Assembly (NCBI RefSeq): GCF_017875465.1
Contig: NZ_JAGGMQ010000001.1
Span: 3,100,001-3,164,000 of the forward strand
DNA from: Winslowiella toletana
GTDB lineage: Bacteria; Pseudomonadota; Gammaproteobacteria; Enterobacterales; Enterobacteriaceae
Direction of reading: 5' to 3'
Length of the DNA stretch: 64,000 nucleotides
In this document: positions 17,978 through 26,413 of the stretch, in pieces
How positions within the stretch are numbered: the stretch's first letter is position 1
Layout: each line of letters opens with the position of its first letter
Notes under the pieces: generated by a model
What the model was told of the DNA's origin: nothing
Databases searched by the model: none
The model's input: the letters and a program-made list of their open reading frames with translations, nothing else
Made by a program: the position numbers and the translations under genes

Positions 17978-19360
17978 TTGGCAAAGGCGGTAAAACGCGC
18001 CTTCGTGTGTAACGAATGCGGCGCAGACTACCCGCGCTGGCAGGGGCAATGTAGCGCCTGCCAGGCGTGGAACACCATTACTGAAGTGCGCCTTGCCGCA
18101 TCACCTGCTGTTGCGCGCAATGAGCGACTGTCGGGCTACGCCGGCAGCGCCGGTCCCAGCAAGGTGCAGAAGCTCTCCGAGATCAGCCTTGAAGCGCTGC
18201 CGCGTTTTTCCACCGGTTTTAAAGAGTTCGATCGCGTGCTTGGCGGCGGCGTGGTGCCGGGCAGCGCCATTCTGATTGGCGGTAGCCCGGGAGCCGGTAA
18301 AAGTACTTTGCTGCTGCAAACCCTGTGTCGCCTCTCCGAAGGGATGAAGACTCTGTATGTTACCGGCGAAGAGTCGCTGCAACAGGTCGCGATGCGCGCT
18401 CACCGTTTAGGCCTGCCGACGGAAAACCTGTTTATGCTGTCGGAAACCAGCATCGAGCAGATCTGTCTGATCGCCGAGCAGGAGCAGCCAAAGCTGATGG
18501 TGATCGACTCGATCCAGGTGATGCATATGGCGGATATCCAGTCATCACCCGGCAGTGTGGCGCAGGTGCGTGAAACCGCCGCTTATCTGACGCGTTTCGC
18601 CAAAACCCGTGGCGTGGCCATTGTGATGGTCGGCCATGTGACCAAAGATGGCTCGCTGGCTGGTCCGAAGGTGCTGGAACACTGTATTGACTGTTCAGTG
18701 CTGCTGGATGGCGATGCCGACTCGCGCTATCGCACGCTGCGCAGCCATAAAAACCGTTTTGGCGCAGTGAATGAGCTGGGTGTGTTCGCGATGACCGAGC
18801 AGGGACTGCGTGAGGTGAGTAATCCTTCGGCAATCTTCCTGTCGCGCGGCGATGAAGTGACGTCCGGCAGTTCGGTCATGGTGCTGTGGGAAGGCACGCG
18901 CCCGCTGCTGGTGGAGATTCAGGCGCTGGTCGATCACTCGATGATGGGCAACCCGCGTCGCGTGGCGGTGGGACTGGAGCAGAACCGTCTGGCGATTCTG
19001 CTGGCGGTCTTGCACCGTCACGGCGGGCTGCAGATGGCTGACCAGGATGTGTTTGTGAATGTGGTTGGCGGCGTTAAAGTCACCGAAACCAGCGCCGATC
19101 TGGCGCTGATGCTGTCGATGGTCTCCAGCCTGCGTGACCGCCCGTTGCCACAGGATTTAGTGGTCTTTGGCGAAGTGGGACTCGCCGGTGAGATTCGCCC
19201 GGTGCCAAGCGGCCAGGAGCGTATCTCCGAGGCGGCGAAACACGGTTTCCGCCGCGCCATCGTGCCGATAGCCAATGTACCGAAAAAGCCGCCGGAAGGC
19301 ATGCAGGTGTTTGGCGTGAAGAAACTGGCGGATGCGCTGGCGATTCTGGAAGATCTATAA
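17978..19360 (+). CDS. radA: RadA, DNA repair ATPase (branch migration)
   Basis: A 460-residue RecA-like protein, the same length as in E. coli, which extends recombination intermediates. It has an N-terminal zinc finger (CNECGADYPRWQGQCSAC), a Walker A motif (GGSPGAGKST, about residue 95), the RadA-specific KNRFG motif, and a C-terminal Lon-protease-like domain. The start is a TTG at 17978 preceded by CTAAGGA; the residues from there align with the E. coli N-terminus MAKAPKRAFVC. Confidence 0.96.
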   Translation: MAKAVKRAFVCNECGADYPRWQGQCSACQAWNTITEVRLAASPAVARNERLSGYAGSAGPSKVQKLSEISLEALPRFSTGFKEFDRVLGGGVVPGSAILIGGSPGAGKSTLLLQTLCRLSEGMKTLYVTGEESLQQVAMRAHRLGLPTENLFMLSETSIEQICLIAEQEQPKLMVIDSIQVMHMADIQSSPGSVAQVRETAAYLTRFAKTRGVAIVMVGHVTKDGSLAGPKVLEHCIDCSVLLDGDADSRYRTLRSHKNRFGAVNELGVFAMTEQGLREVSNPSAIFLSRGDEVTSGSSVMVLWEGTRPLLVEIQALVDHSMMGNPRRVAVGLEQNRLAILLAVLHRHGGLQMADQDVFVNVVGGVKVTETSADLALMLSMVSSLRDRPLPQDLVVFGEVGLAGEIRPVPSGQERISEAAKHGFRRAIVPIANVPKKPPEGMQVFGVKKLADALAILEDL

Positions 19361-19432
19361 TTTCCTGCGCCGGGCGATGTCCGGCAGCAGATTCTCAGCG
19401 GCTATTGCGCAGTGACATGCAGGAGGCATTTC

Positions 19433-20662
19433 ATGTCGTCATTTGATTATTTGAAAACGGCGATTCGCCAGCAGGGCTGTACCCTGCAACAGGTGGCGGA
19501 TGCCAGCGGCATGACCAAAGGCTATCTTAGCCAGTTACTGAACGCGAAAATCAAAAGTCCCAGTGCGCAGAAGCTGGAAGCGCTCCACCGCTATTTAGGT
19601 CTGGAGTTCCCGCGTCGTGAGAAAACCATCGGTGTGGTATTCGGTAAGTTTTACCCGCTGCATACCGGCCATATCTATCTGATTCAGCGCGCCTGTAGCC
19701 AGGTCGACGAGCTGCATATCATTATGGGTTATGACGAGCCGCGCGATCGCATGCTGTTTGAAAACAGCGCCATGTCACAGCAGCCGACCATCAGCGATCG
19801 TCTGCGCTGGCTGCTGCAAACCTTTAAATACCAGAAAAATATCCGTATTCACTCTTTTAACGAAGAGGGCATGGAGCCTTATCCGCACGGCTGGGATGTC
19901 TGGAGTAAAGGCATTACCGCCTTTATGGCGAAGCAGGGGATTGAGCCTAATCGCGTCTATACCAGCGAGGAGCAGGATGCGCCGCAATATTCGGCCAATC
20001 TGGGCATTGAAGCGGTGCTGATCGATCCGAAGCGATCCTTTATGAATATCAGTGGCGCGCAGATTCGTCAGGATCCCTTCCGCTACTGGGACTATATTCC
20101 GACCGAAGTGAAGCCGTTCTTTGTGCGCACCGTGGCGATCCTTGGCGGTGAATCCAGTGGTAAATCGACGCTGGTGAATAAGCTGGCGAATATCTTTAAT
20201 ACCACCAGTGCGTGGGAATTTGGCCGCGACTATGTCTTTTCCCATCTTGGTGGTGATGAGATGGCGCTGCAATATTCTGACTATGACAAGATCGCGCTGG
20301 GGCAGGCGCAATATATCGATTTTGCCGTGAAGTACGCCAATAAAGTGGCCTTTATCGACACCGATTTCGTTACCACCCAGGCGTTCTGTAAAAAGTATGA
20401 AGGGCGCGAACACCCGTTTGTGCAGGCGCTGATCGATGAATATCGCTTTGATCTGGTGATCCTGGTGGAGAACAATGTTCCCTGGGTCGCAGACGGGTTA
20501 CGCAGCCTTGGCAGCTCGGTGGATCGCAAGGAGTTTCAGGATCTGCTGGTCACCATGCTGGATGCCAACCATATTCCCTATGTGCATGTGGAAGAGGACG
20601 ATTATGACAGTCGTTTTCTGCGCTGCGTGGAACTGGTGAAAGAGATGCTGGGCGACAGGTAA
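19433..20662 (+). CDS. nadR: NadR, trifunctional NAD regulator and enzyme
   Basis: A 409-residue protein with an N-terminal helix-turn-helix (TLQQVADASGMTKGYLSQLLN) that represses NAD synthesis genes. A nicotinamide mononucleotide adenylyltransferase domain follows (GKFYPLHTGH, ISGAQIR). The C-terminal ribosylnicotinamide kinase domain has the P loop GGESSGKST at about 237. Start ATG 19433 follows CAGGAGG. Length agrees with E. coli (410). Third gene of serB-radA-nadR. Confidence 0.97.
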   Translation: MSSFDYLKTAIRQQGCTLQQVADASGMTKGYLSQLLNAKIKSPSAQKLEALHRYLGLEFPRREKTIGVVFGKFYPLHTGHIYLIQRACSQVDELHIIMGYDEPRDRMLFENSAMSQQPTISDRLRWLLQTFKYQKNIRIHSFNEEGMEPYPHGWDVWSKGITAFMAKQGIEPNRVYTSEEQDAPQYSANLGIEAVLIDPKRSFMNISGAQIRQDPFRYWDYIPTEVKPFFVRTVAILGGESSGKSTLVNKLANIFNTTSAWEFGRDYVFSHLGGDEMALQYSDYDKIALGQAQYIDFAVKYANKVAFIDTDFVTTQAFCKKYEGREHPFVQALIDEYRFDLVILVENNVPWVADGLRSLGSSVDRKEFQDLLVTMLDANHIPYVHVEEDDYDSRFLRCVELVKEMLGDR

Positions 20663-20794
20663 TTCCGTTTTCCGTCTACCCTGAAAGCAGGCTCGGGCTT
20701 TCACCTGTTTGTCTTAATCAGTTGACCAGAGATTAGCCAATTGTTAAGCTAAATTATACCCATATAGATATAAACCGACGAATGGATGACGCGG

Positions 20795-21151
20795 ATGAAA
20801 ACACTATATTGGATTGGTAGCAGTAAAAAGGACCTTCAGTCGTTACCTGAAGATGTACAGGATACTTTCGGCTATGCCTTACATCTGGCGCAACGTGGTG
20901 ATAAACACCCCCAGGCCAGACCACTAAAGGGATTTGGCGGAGCTGGAGTGCTGGAAGTGGTTGAAGATTATTTCAGTAATACTTATCGGGCAGTGTATAC
21001 CGTCAATTTCGGTGACGTAATGTATGTTCTGCATGTATTCCAGAAAAAATCGTTAATCGGAATTACCACACCCAAACCCGATATGGATAAGATACGCGAA
21101 AGGCTGAAATCCGCAGAAAACCATGCTAAAGGAGTTTGCTATGAGCCATGA
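20795..21151 (+). CDS. RelE/HigB-type toxin of a toxin-antitoxin pair
   Basis: A 118-residue protein of the phage-derived Gp49/HigB-like group. Typical stretches are YALHLAQRGDKHPQARPLKGFGG, VLEVVEDY...YRAVYTV and YVLHVFQKKS. Such toxins are usually ribosome-dependent mRNA endonucleases. ATG 20795 is chosen as start (MKTLYWIGSSKKDL); an in-frame ATG at 20786 is also possible and neither has a strong ribosome site. Its 3' end overlaps the antitoxin start by 11 bases. It is an accessory insertion between nadR and the oxidoreductase. Confidence 0.82.
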   Translation: MKTLYWIGSSKKDLQSLPEDVQDTFGYALHLAQRGDKHPQARPLKGFGGAGVLEVVEDYFSNTYRAVYTVNFGDVMYVLHVFQKKSLIGITTPKPDMDKIRERLKSAENHAKGVCYEP

Positions 21152-21458
21152 TATCGAAATCAGCAGCGGCAATGTTTATGCCGACATTGGCCTGAATGAT
21201 GCCGAAGAAATGCTGGTAAAAGCACAGCTTGCGGCGACAATTGGCAGCATCATTAAAAGCCGTAACCTGACTCAGGATCAGGCCGCAAAACTTTTGGGGA
21301 TGACTCAGCCAAAACTGTCTAATCTGCTGCGTGGCCAATTTCGCGGGATTAGCGAAGCCAAAATGCTGGAATGTCTGACCCGTTTAGGACGTGATATACA
21401 AATTGTCGTAGGAAAACCACGCCTCACGCCGGGCAGTCTGAAAGTGGTATTTGCCTGA
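21141..21458 (+). CDS. XRE-family antitoxin of the toxin-antitoxin pair
   Basis: A 105-residue protein with a helix-turn-helix (LTQDQAAKLLGMTQPKLSNLLRG, about residues 46-68) and an N-terminal extension rich in acidic residues. This is the HigA-like (HTH_37) type that pairs with the upstream toxin. It should bind and neutralise the toxin and repress the pair's promoter. Start ATG 21141 has the ribosome site AAAGGAG within the toxin gene, giving strong independent translation of the antitoxin. Confidence 0.85.
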   Translation: MSHDIEISSGNVYADIGLNDAEEMLVKAQLAATIGSIIKSRNLTQDQAAKLLGMTQPKLSNLLRGQFRGISEAKMLECLTRLGRDIQIVVGKPRLTPGSLKVVFA

Positions 21459-21464
21459 TAAATC

Positions 21465-21484
21465 GGGCGGTGTCCTCGCCGCCC
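21465..21484. repeat. GC palindrome between antitoxin and oxidoreductase genes
   Basis: GGGCGGTG-TCCT-CGCCGCCC, one mismatch in an 8-bp stem, lying between the convergent gene ends (6 and 9 bases away). Probably works as a bidirectional terminator or REP-type element. Confidence 0.6.
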
Positions 21485-21493
21485 TGGGTAACC

Positions 21494-22498
21494 TTAATAC
21501 ACCATTACCACTTTGCCGCGCATATGGCCTTCCAGCACCCGTTGATGGGCGGCGGTCAGGGTTTCCACACTCAGTCCCGACAGGGTTTCATTCAGCGTGG
21601 TGCTGAGTTTACCGGCATCCAGCAGGCTGGCGACTTCATTCAGGATCTCTCCCTGACGCGCGATATCCGGCGTGTTAAACATGCTGCGGGTATACATCAG
21701 TTCCCAGTGCAGCGCCGCGCTTTTCAGCTTCAGCTGAGTCATATCCAGCGGTCGGGCGTTTTCCACGATGGTGCAAATATGGCCCTGCGGCGCAATCAGC
21801 TGCGCCAGCGTCTCCCAGTGACCATCGGTATCATTCAGGCAGAAGATATAATCCACCTGTTTCAGGCTCTGCTTCTCCAGCTCTGCGGCCATATCCTGAT
21901 AGTTAATGGTCAGGTCGGCGCCGCGATCCAGACACCACTTTACGGAATCCGGACGTGAGGCAGTGGCAATCACCTTTACCTTGCTGTTGAGTTTAGCAAA
22001 GGGGATCGCCAGTGAGCCGACACCACCCGCGCCGCCAACAATCAGCAGGGTTTTGCCTTCTGCGGCGTGCTGAATATTCAGGCGTTCAAACAGACCTTCC
22101 CATGCAGTCAGCGCAGTCAGTGGCACGGCGGCAGCGGCAGCCCAGTCGAGGCTTTGCGGCTTATGGCCGGTAATACGTGCATCAACCAGCTGTAGCGTAC
22201 TGTTGCTGCCTGGACGGGTGATATCACCGGCATAGTAAACCTCATCGCCAGCTTTAAACCCGCTGACTTTGCTGCCGGTGGCCAGCACCACAGCGCTGGC
22301 ATCCCAGCCCAGAATACGCGGAGCCTGCAAACCGCTGCTCTGCGCGCCTTTATGCACCTTGGTATCCACCGGATTGACTGAGGCGGCTTTTACCTCAACC
22401 AGCAGGTCATAGTCGCCTGGCGTCGGTGTCTCGGGATGGATCTCAATAAACTGTGCCGGATTTTCCGGGTTAATCGCAATCGCTCGGTTATTCATCAT
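21494..22498 (-). CDS. Zinc-type alcohol dehydrogenase-like NADPH:quinone oxidoreductase
   Basis: A 334-residue medium-chain dehydrogenase/reductase. The N-terminal GroES-like part has ASVNPVDTKVHKG and GWDASAVV; the NADPH-binding fold has VGGAGGVGSLAI at about 155. The zinc-ligand cysteines of true alcohol dehydrogenases are absent, so it is most like the zeta-crystallin/quinone reductase subgroup. Two adjacent ATGs (22498 and 22495) follow AGGAG; the second has the better spacing. It is divergent from a LysR regulator, which probably controls it. The substrate is not known. Confidence 0.82.
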   Translation of the reverse strand: MMNNRAIAINPENPAQFIEIHPETPTPGDYDLLVEVKAASVNPVDTKVHKGAQSSGLQAPRILGWDASAVVLATGSKVSGFKAGDEVYYAGDITRPGSNSTLQLVDARITGHKPQSLDWAAAAAVPLTALTAWEGLFERLNIQHAAEGKTLLIVGGAGGVGSLAIPFAKLNSKVKVIATASRPDSVKWCLDRGADLTINYQDMAAELEKQSLKQVDYIFCLNDTDGHWETLAQLIAPQGHICTIVENARPLDMTQLKLKSAALHWELMYTRSMFNTPDIARQGEILNEVASLLDAGKLSTTLNETLSGLSVETLTAAHQRVLEGHMRGKVVMVY

Positions 22499-22553
22499 TA
22501 TGCTCCTGAGTTAAGTGGGTTAAGTGTAGAAGCTGTTTACTAAAGTGATAAGA

Positions 22554-22582
22554 TGGACAATCAATGACAGAGTGTTCGTCCA
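22554..22582. promoter_or_regulatory. Possible LysR operator in the divergent promoter region
   Basis: TGGAC at 22554-22558 and GTCCA at 22578-22582 form an interrupted palindrome in the short gap between the oxidoreductase and the LysR gene. LysR regulators usually bind such a dyad near a divergent promoter. Weak evidence. Confidence 0.3.
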
Positions 22583-22594
22583 GGATGAACAATA

Positions 22595-23488
22595 ATGTTT
22601 AAACAGTTACAGGATATGGCGCTGTTTGCGCTGGTGGCGGAAAGCGGCAGCTTTACCGCGGCGGCGGCGCGTGCCGGACTGCCGAAATCCAGCGTCAGCC
22701 AGCGCATCAGCCAGCTGGAGCAGGCGCTGGGTTTGCGTTTACTGAATCGCACCACGCGTCAGCTGAATCTGACTTTTGCCGGTGAACGTTATCTGATTCA
22801 CTGCCAGGAGATGTTGCAGGCCAGCGAGCGCGCCGGGCAGGCGATTGAACGCCTGCGCGCCAACCCCAGTGGCCGTTTGCGCATTACCAGCCCTGCAGGG
22901 ATTGGCGCTACGCTGCTGGCGCGCTGTAACACCCAGTTTCAGCAGCAGTTCCCTGATGTCACCCTCGAAGTGTCGGTGTCTGACGATATTCGCGATCTGG
23001 TGCAGGAGGGCTTCGATATTGCGTTACGCACCGGCAAGCCGCAGGACTCCTCGCTGATTGGCCGTCGTATTGGTTACTGTCAGCGCCTGCTGGTGGCCTC
23101 TCCGGCTTATCTTGCGCAACATCCGGCTATCCGGCATCCGCAGCAGCTGGCGCAACACCGCTGTATTGCTCACCGTGCCTGGAGCGAGTGGCTGTTGACG
23201 CGCGGCGAGGAGTGGCATAACTGGCTCCTGCCGCCAGCGCATATGACCGATAATCTGATCTATGCGCGTGAGTGTGCGCTGCAGGGGGCGGGAATTACGC
23301 TGTTGCCACGTTTTTTAACCCACGAGCTGATGCAGCAGCAGGCGCTGGAACAGGTACTGCCGCAGTGGCAGGTAGAGGGTAATGAGTTATGGCTGGTCTA
23401 TCCGAGCCGTAAACTCAACTCGCCCGCGCTGGCCTGCTTTATTGATTTTGCCCTTAGCTCGCCGGTATTTAGCGAGTTCTATCGCTGA
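22595..23488 (+). CDS. LysR-family transcriptional regulator
   Basis: A 297-residue regulator. The N-terminal helix-turn-helix is FVLVAESGSFTAAAARAG-like (here ALVAESGSFTAAAARAGLPKSSVSQRI), with RLLNRTTRQ following. The effector-binding domain runs from about residue 90 to the end. It belongs to the group that often sits divergent from oxidoreductase genes. Its likely target is the adjacent quinone oxidoreductase; the inducer cannot be read from sequence. Confidence 0.88.
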   Translation: MFKQLQDMALFALVAESGSFTAAAARAGLPKSSVSQRISQLEQALGLRLLNRTTRQLNLTFAGERYLIHCQEMLQASERAGQAIERLRANPSGRLRITSPAGIGATLLARCNTQFQQQFPDVTLEVSVSDDIRDLVQEGFDIALRTGKPQDSSLIGRRIGYCQRLLVASPAYLAQHPAIRHPQQLAQHRCIAHRAWSEWLLTRGEEWHNWLLPPAHMTDNLIYARECALQGAGITLLPRFLTHELMQQQALEQVLPQWQVEGNELWLVYPSRKLNSPALACFIDFALSSPVFSEFYR

Positions 23489-23533
23489 CCATTGCGCCGC
23501 CAGATTAAATCCTGCACAACAGTATGGATTTAA

Positions 23534-23553
23534 TACGCATTCTCATTATCATT
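23534..23553 (+). promoter_or_regulatory. Fur-like box upstream of the siderophore-interacting protein gene
   Basis: Read on the minus strand, AATGATAATGAGAATGCGT matches the Fur consensus (GATAATGAGAATGC core). It lies about 58 bases before the gene, a usual operator position. Confidence 0.65.
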
Positions 23554-23610
23554 TAGCTTTGCTATTCTTCCTCCCCTGGAATATTTCCCGAAGTGATCAG
23601 AGGCGGTTTT

Positions 23611-24504
23611 ATGGCGGCGGTTGAGAGTTATCGTTTATTTAATGTGGTGCTGGCGCGTAAGCAGGTGCTCTCTCCATCCATGCTGTGCTGCGTTTTCAGT
23701 GGTGATGAGGTGCGTCAGATGAAAATGGACGGACCGGATCAGCGCATCAAACTGCTGTTTCCTTCGCTGAATGGCACGCCCCCGACGCTGACGGCGGAAA
23801 GCCACTGGTGGCAGCAAACCAAAGCGCTGCCCGCGGAGACCCGTCCGATTCCACGTACTTACACCATTCGCCGGGTCAATGCGCAAACCGGTGAAATGGA
23901 AGTTGAATTCGTCATGCATGGCACCGAAGGTCCGGCCTCGGCGTGGGTGCTGGCCGCCGGGCCGGGCGACGCCTTGCAGATTGTTGCGCCGAATCGTGCT
24001 CACACTGAAGAGAGCGGCGGTTTTGAGTGGCGGCCGCATGCGCAGATGGAGCGTGCGCTGGTGATTGCCGATGAGACAGCGCTGCCCGCGGCGAAAGGCA
24101 TTCTTGAGCAACTGGCGACGCGTGCTAATCCACCACAATTGCAGATTTTCCTCGAAGTGCCGAAACGTGGTGATTGCGTTGATTTAAGCCAGTTCACCTT
24201 TGCTGAAGTACACTGGCTGGCGCGCGAGGCGAGCGGCGCCAGTTATGGCGAAGCATTGCTGAGTGCGGTGCAACAGCATGTGAAATTGCCGGAGTATGCG
24301 CTGACCGGTCAGGCGCTGCGTGAAGAGGGGGCGGATGAGATTGTATGGGATCGGGCGGCGAGTGATGATACCCGTTTCCACGGCTGGGTGGCCGCAGAAT
24401 CCAGCGCAGTAAAGCATCTGCGTCGCTATCTGATTGGTGAGTGCGGTCTGTCGCAGGACAGTATCAGCTTTATGGCGTACTGGAGTCGTGGACGTCGTCC
24501 ATAA
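23611..24504 (+). CDS. Siderophore-interacting protein (ferric-siderophore reductase)
   Basis: A 297-residue flavoprotein of the SIP/ViuB/YqjH family, which uses NAD(P)H to reduce ferric siderophores in the cytoplasm. The FAD site is RPIPRTYTIRR; ALVIADETALPA and the C-terminal WVAAESSAVKHLRRYL...MAYWSRGR are family hallmarks. ATG 23611 follows AGAGGCGG; an in-frame GTG at 23593 is less likely. The Fur-like box upstream supports iron regulation. Together with fhuF it is the second reductase for imported ferric siderophores in the window. Confidence 0.9.
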   Translation: MAAVESYRLFNVVLARKQVLSPSMLCCVFSGDEVRQMKMDGPDQRIKLLFPSLNGTPPTLTAESHWWQQTKALPAETRPIPRTYTIRRVNAQTGEMEVEFVMHGTEGPASAWVLAAGPGDALQIVAPNRAHTEESGGFEWRPHAQMERALVIADETALPAAKGILEQLATRANPPQLQIFLEVPKRGDCVDLSQFTFAEVHWLAREASGASYGEALLSAVQQHVKLPEYALTGQALREEGADEIVWDRAASDDTRFHGWVAAESSAVKHLRRYLIGECGLSQDSISFMAYWSRGRRP

Positions 24505-24509
24505 AAACA

Positions 24510-24527
24510 GGCGGCGTTATCGCCGCC
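24510..24527. repeat. GC palindrome between SIP and ettA
   Basis: GGCGGCG-TTAT-CGCCGCC, perfect 7-bp stem, 6 bases past the SIP stop and 14 before the end of convergent ettA. Confidence 0.65.
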
Positions 24528-24540
24528 CCGGTAAGCGTCG

Positions 24541-26208
24541 CTATTTGGTCATACGCTTATATTTGATGCGTTTTGGCTCCAGCGCCTCGGCGCCAAGAGT
24601 ACGCTTCTTATACTCTTCGTATTCGGTAAAGTTACCTTCGAAGAATTCGACCTTACCTTCATCCTGATAATCAAGGATATGGGTAGCAATACGGTCGAGG
24701 AACCAGCGGTCATGCGAGATCACCATCGCACAGCCCGGGAACTCCAGCAGGGCGTTCTCCAGGGCGCGCAGGGTTTCGATATCGAGGTCGTTGGTCGGTT
24801 CATCGAGCAGCAACATATTGCCGCCAACCTGTAGCAGCTTAGCCAGATGCAGACGGCCACGCTCACCACCAGACAGCTCGCCCACACGTTTACCCTGATC
24901 GACGCCTTTAAAGTTAAAGCGGCCAACGTAAGCGCGGCTTGGCATCTCGGTGGTGCCGATACGCATAATATCCTGACCGCCGGATACTTCTTCCCAGACG
25001 GTTTTCGAATTATCCATGGAATCACGGAACTGATCGACGGAAGCCAGCTTCACGGTATCGCCCAGCTCAATGCTGCCGCCGTTTGGCTGTTCCTGACCGG
25101 ACAGCATACGGAACAGGGTCGATTTACCGGCGCCGTTGGCGCCGATAATGCCGACAATCGCGCCTTTCGGTACGGAGAAGCTAAGATCGTCAATCAGCAC
25201 CCGGTCGCCGTAGGACTTGCTCAGACCGTTCACTTCCACCACCTTATCGCCCAGGCGTGGGCCTGGTGGGATAAACAGTTCATTGGTTTCGTTACGTTTC
25301 TGATATTCGGTGCTGTTCAGCTCTTCAAAGCGCGCCAGACGTGCTTTGCCCTTCGACTGACGGCCTTTGGCGCCCTGACGCACCCACTCCAGCTCTTTCT
25401 CAATCGACTTACGACGCGCAGCTTCCGAAGACGCTTCCTGCGCCAGACGCTGATCTTTCTGCTCCAGCCATGAAGAGTAGTTGCCTTCCCAGGGAATACC
25501 TTCACCGCGGTCCAGTTCCAGAATCCAGCCCGCAACGTTATCGAGGAAGTAGCGGTCATGGGTAATCGCCACCACGGTGCCTTCGAAGTCATGCAGGAAG
25601 CGCTCAAGCCAGGCCACGGATTCGGCATCCAGGTGGTTGGTTGGCTCATCGAGCAGCAGCATATCGGGTTTTTCCAGCAGCAGACGGCACAGCGCCACGC
25701 GACGACGCTCACCACCGGAAAGATTCGCCACTTTGGCATCCCAGTCCGGCAGGCGCAGCGCATCGGCCGCACGTTCCAGCTGGCTGTTCAGGTTATGGCC
25801 ATCGTGCGCCTGGATAATCTCTTCCAGCTTGCCCTGTTCGGCCGCCAGCTTGTCGAAGTCCGCTTCCGGCTCAGCATAAAGTGCGTACACTTCATCCAGA
25901 CGCTTCAGCGCGCCAACCACTTCAGCGACCGCTTCTTCAACGGATTCACGCACCGTATGTTCGAGATTCAGCTGCGGTTCCTGCGGCAGATAGCCGATTT
26001 TCAGGCCGGGCTGTGGACGCGCTTCGCCTTCGATATCTTTATCGATACCGGCCATGATGCGCAGCAGGGTGGATTTACCGGAGCCATTCAGACCCAGAAC
26101 GCCGATTTTCGCGCCCGGGAAAAAGCTCAGTGAAATATTTTTGAGAATGTGACGCTTCGGCGGAACCACTTTGCCGACGCGATGCATGCTATAGACGAAT
26201 TGAGCCAC
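24541..26208 (-). CDS. ettA: EttA, energy-dependent translational throttle ATPase
   Basis: A 555-residue ABC-F protein, the same length as in E. coli, which binds the ribosomal E site and gates the first elongation step according to ATP/ADP. Two ATPase domains: Walker A GLNGSGKST (about 38-46) with signature LSGGERRR, and GANGAGKST (about 350) with LSGGERGR. The linker arm RQSKGKARLARFEEL is typical. The start is a GTG at 26208, whose first residues AQFVYSMHRVGKVV match E. coli. Confidence 0.97.
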   Translation of the reverse strand: MAQFVYSMHRVGKVVPPKRHILKNISLSFFPGAKIGVLGLNGSGKSTLLRIMAGIDKDIEGEARPQPGLKIGYLPQEPQLNLEHTVRESVEEAVAEVVGALKRLDEVYALYAEPEADFDKLAAEQGKLEEIIQAHDGHNLNSQLERAADALRLPDWDAKVANLSGGERRRVALCRLLLEKPDMLLLDEPTNHLDAESVAWLERFLHDFEGTVVAITHDRYFLDNVAGWILELDRGEGIPWEGNYSSWLEQKDQRLAQEASSEAARRKSIEKELEWVRQGAKGRQSKGKARLARFEELNSTEYQKRNETNELFIPPGPRLGDKVVEVNGLSKSYGDRVLIDDLSFSVPKGAIVGIIGANGAGKSTLFRMLSGQEQPNGGSIELGDTVKLASVDQFRDSMDNSKTVWEEVSGGQDIMRIGTTEMPSRAYVGRFNFKGVDQGKRVGELSGGERGRLHLAKLLQVGGNMLLLDEPTNDLDIETLRALENALLEFPGCAMVISHDRWFLDRIATHILDYQDEGKVEFFEGNFTEYEEYKKRTLGAEALEPKRIKYKRMTK

Positions 26209-26413
26209 GTTAAAATGAGCCTCTTAAGGTCTGTGTTGGTGTTGGGGCGGAACTGCCCACTCAGATGACGAAGTTTAGCTGTTTTCCTGCCTTAATCACA
26301 GCCGATGCCCAGAGTATTCTGTCGTTTAGTCCTCGCTGGCGGGATAACTGTTTGATTTTTGCACGGCCAAAACGTTATGCTGATTTTTTGCCTTTTAAAC
26401 CAGAGGGATATCA

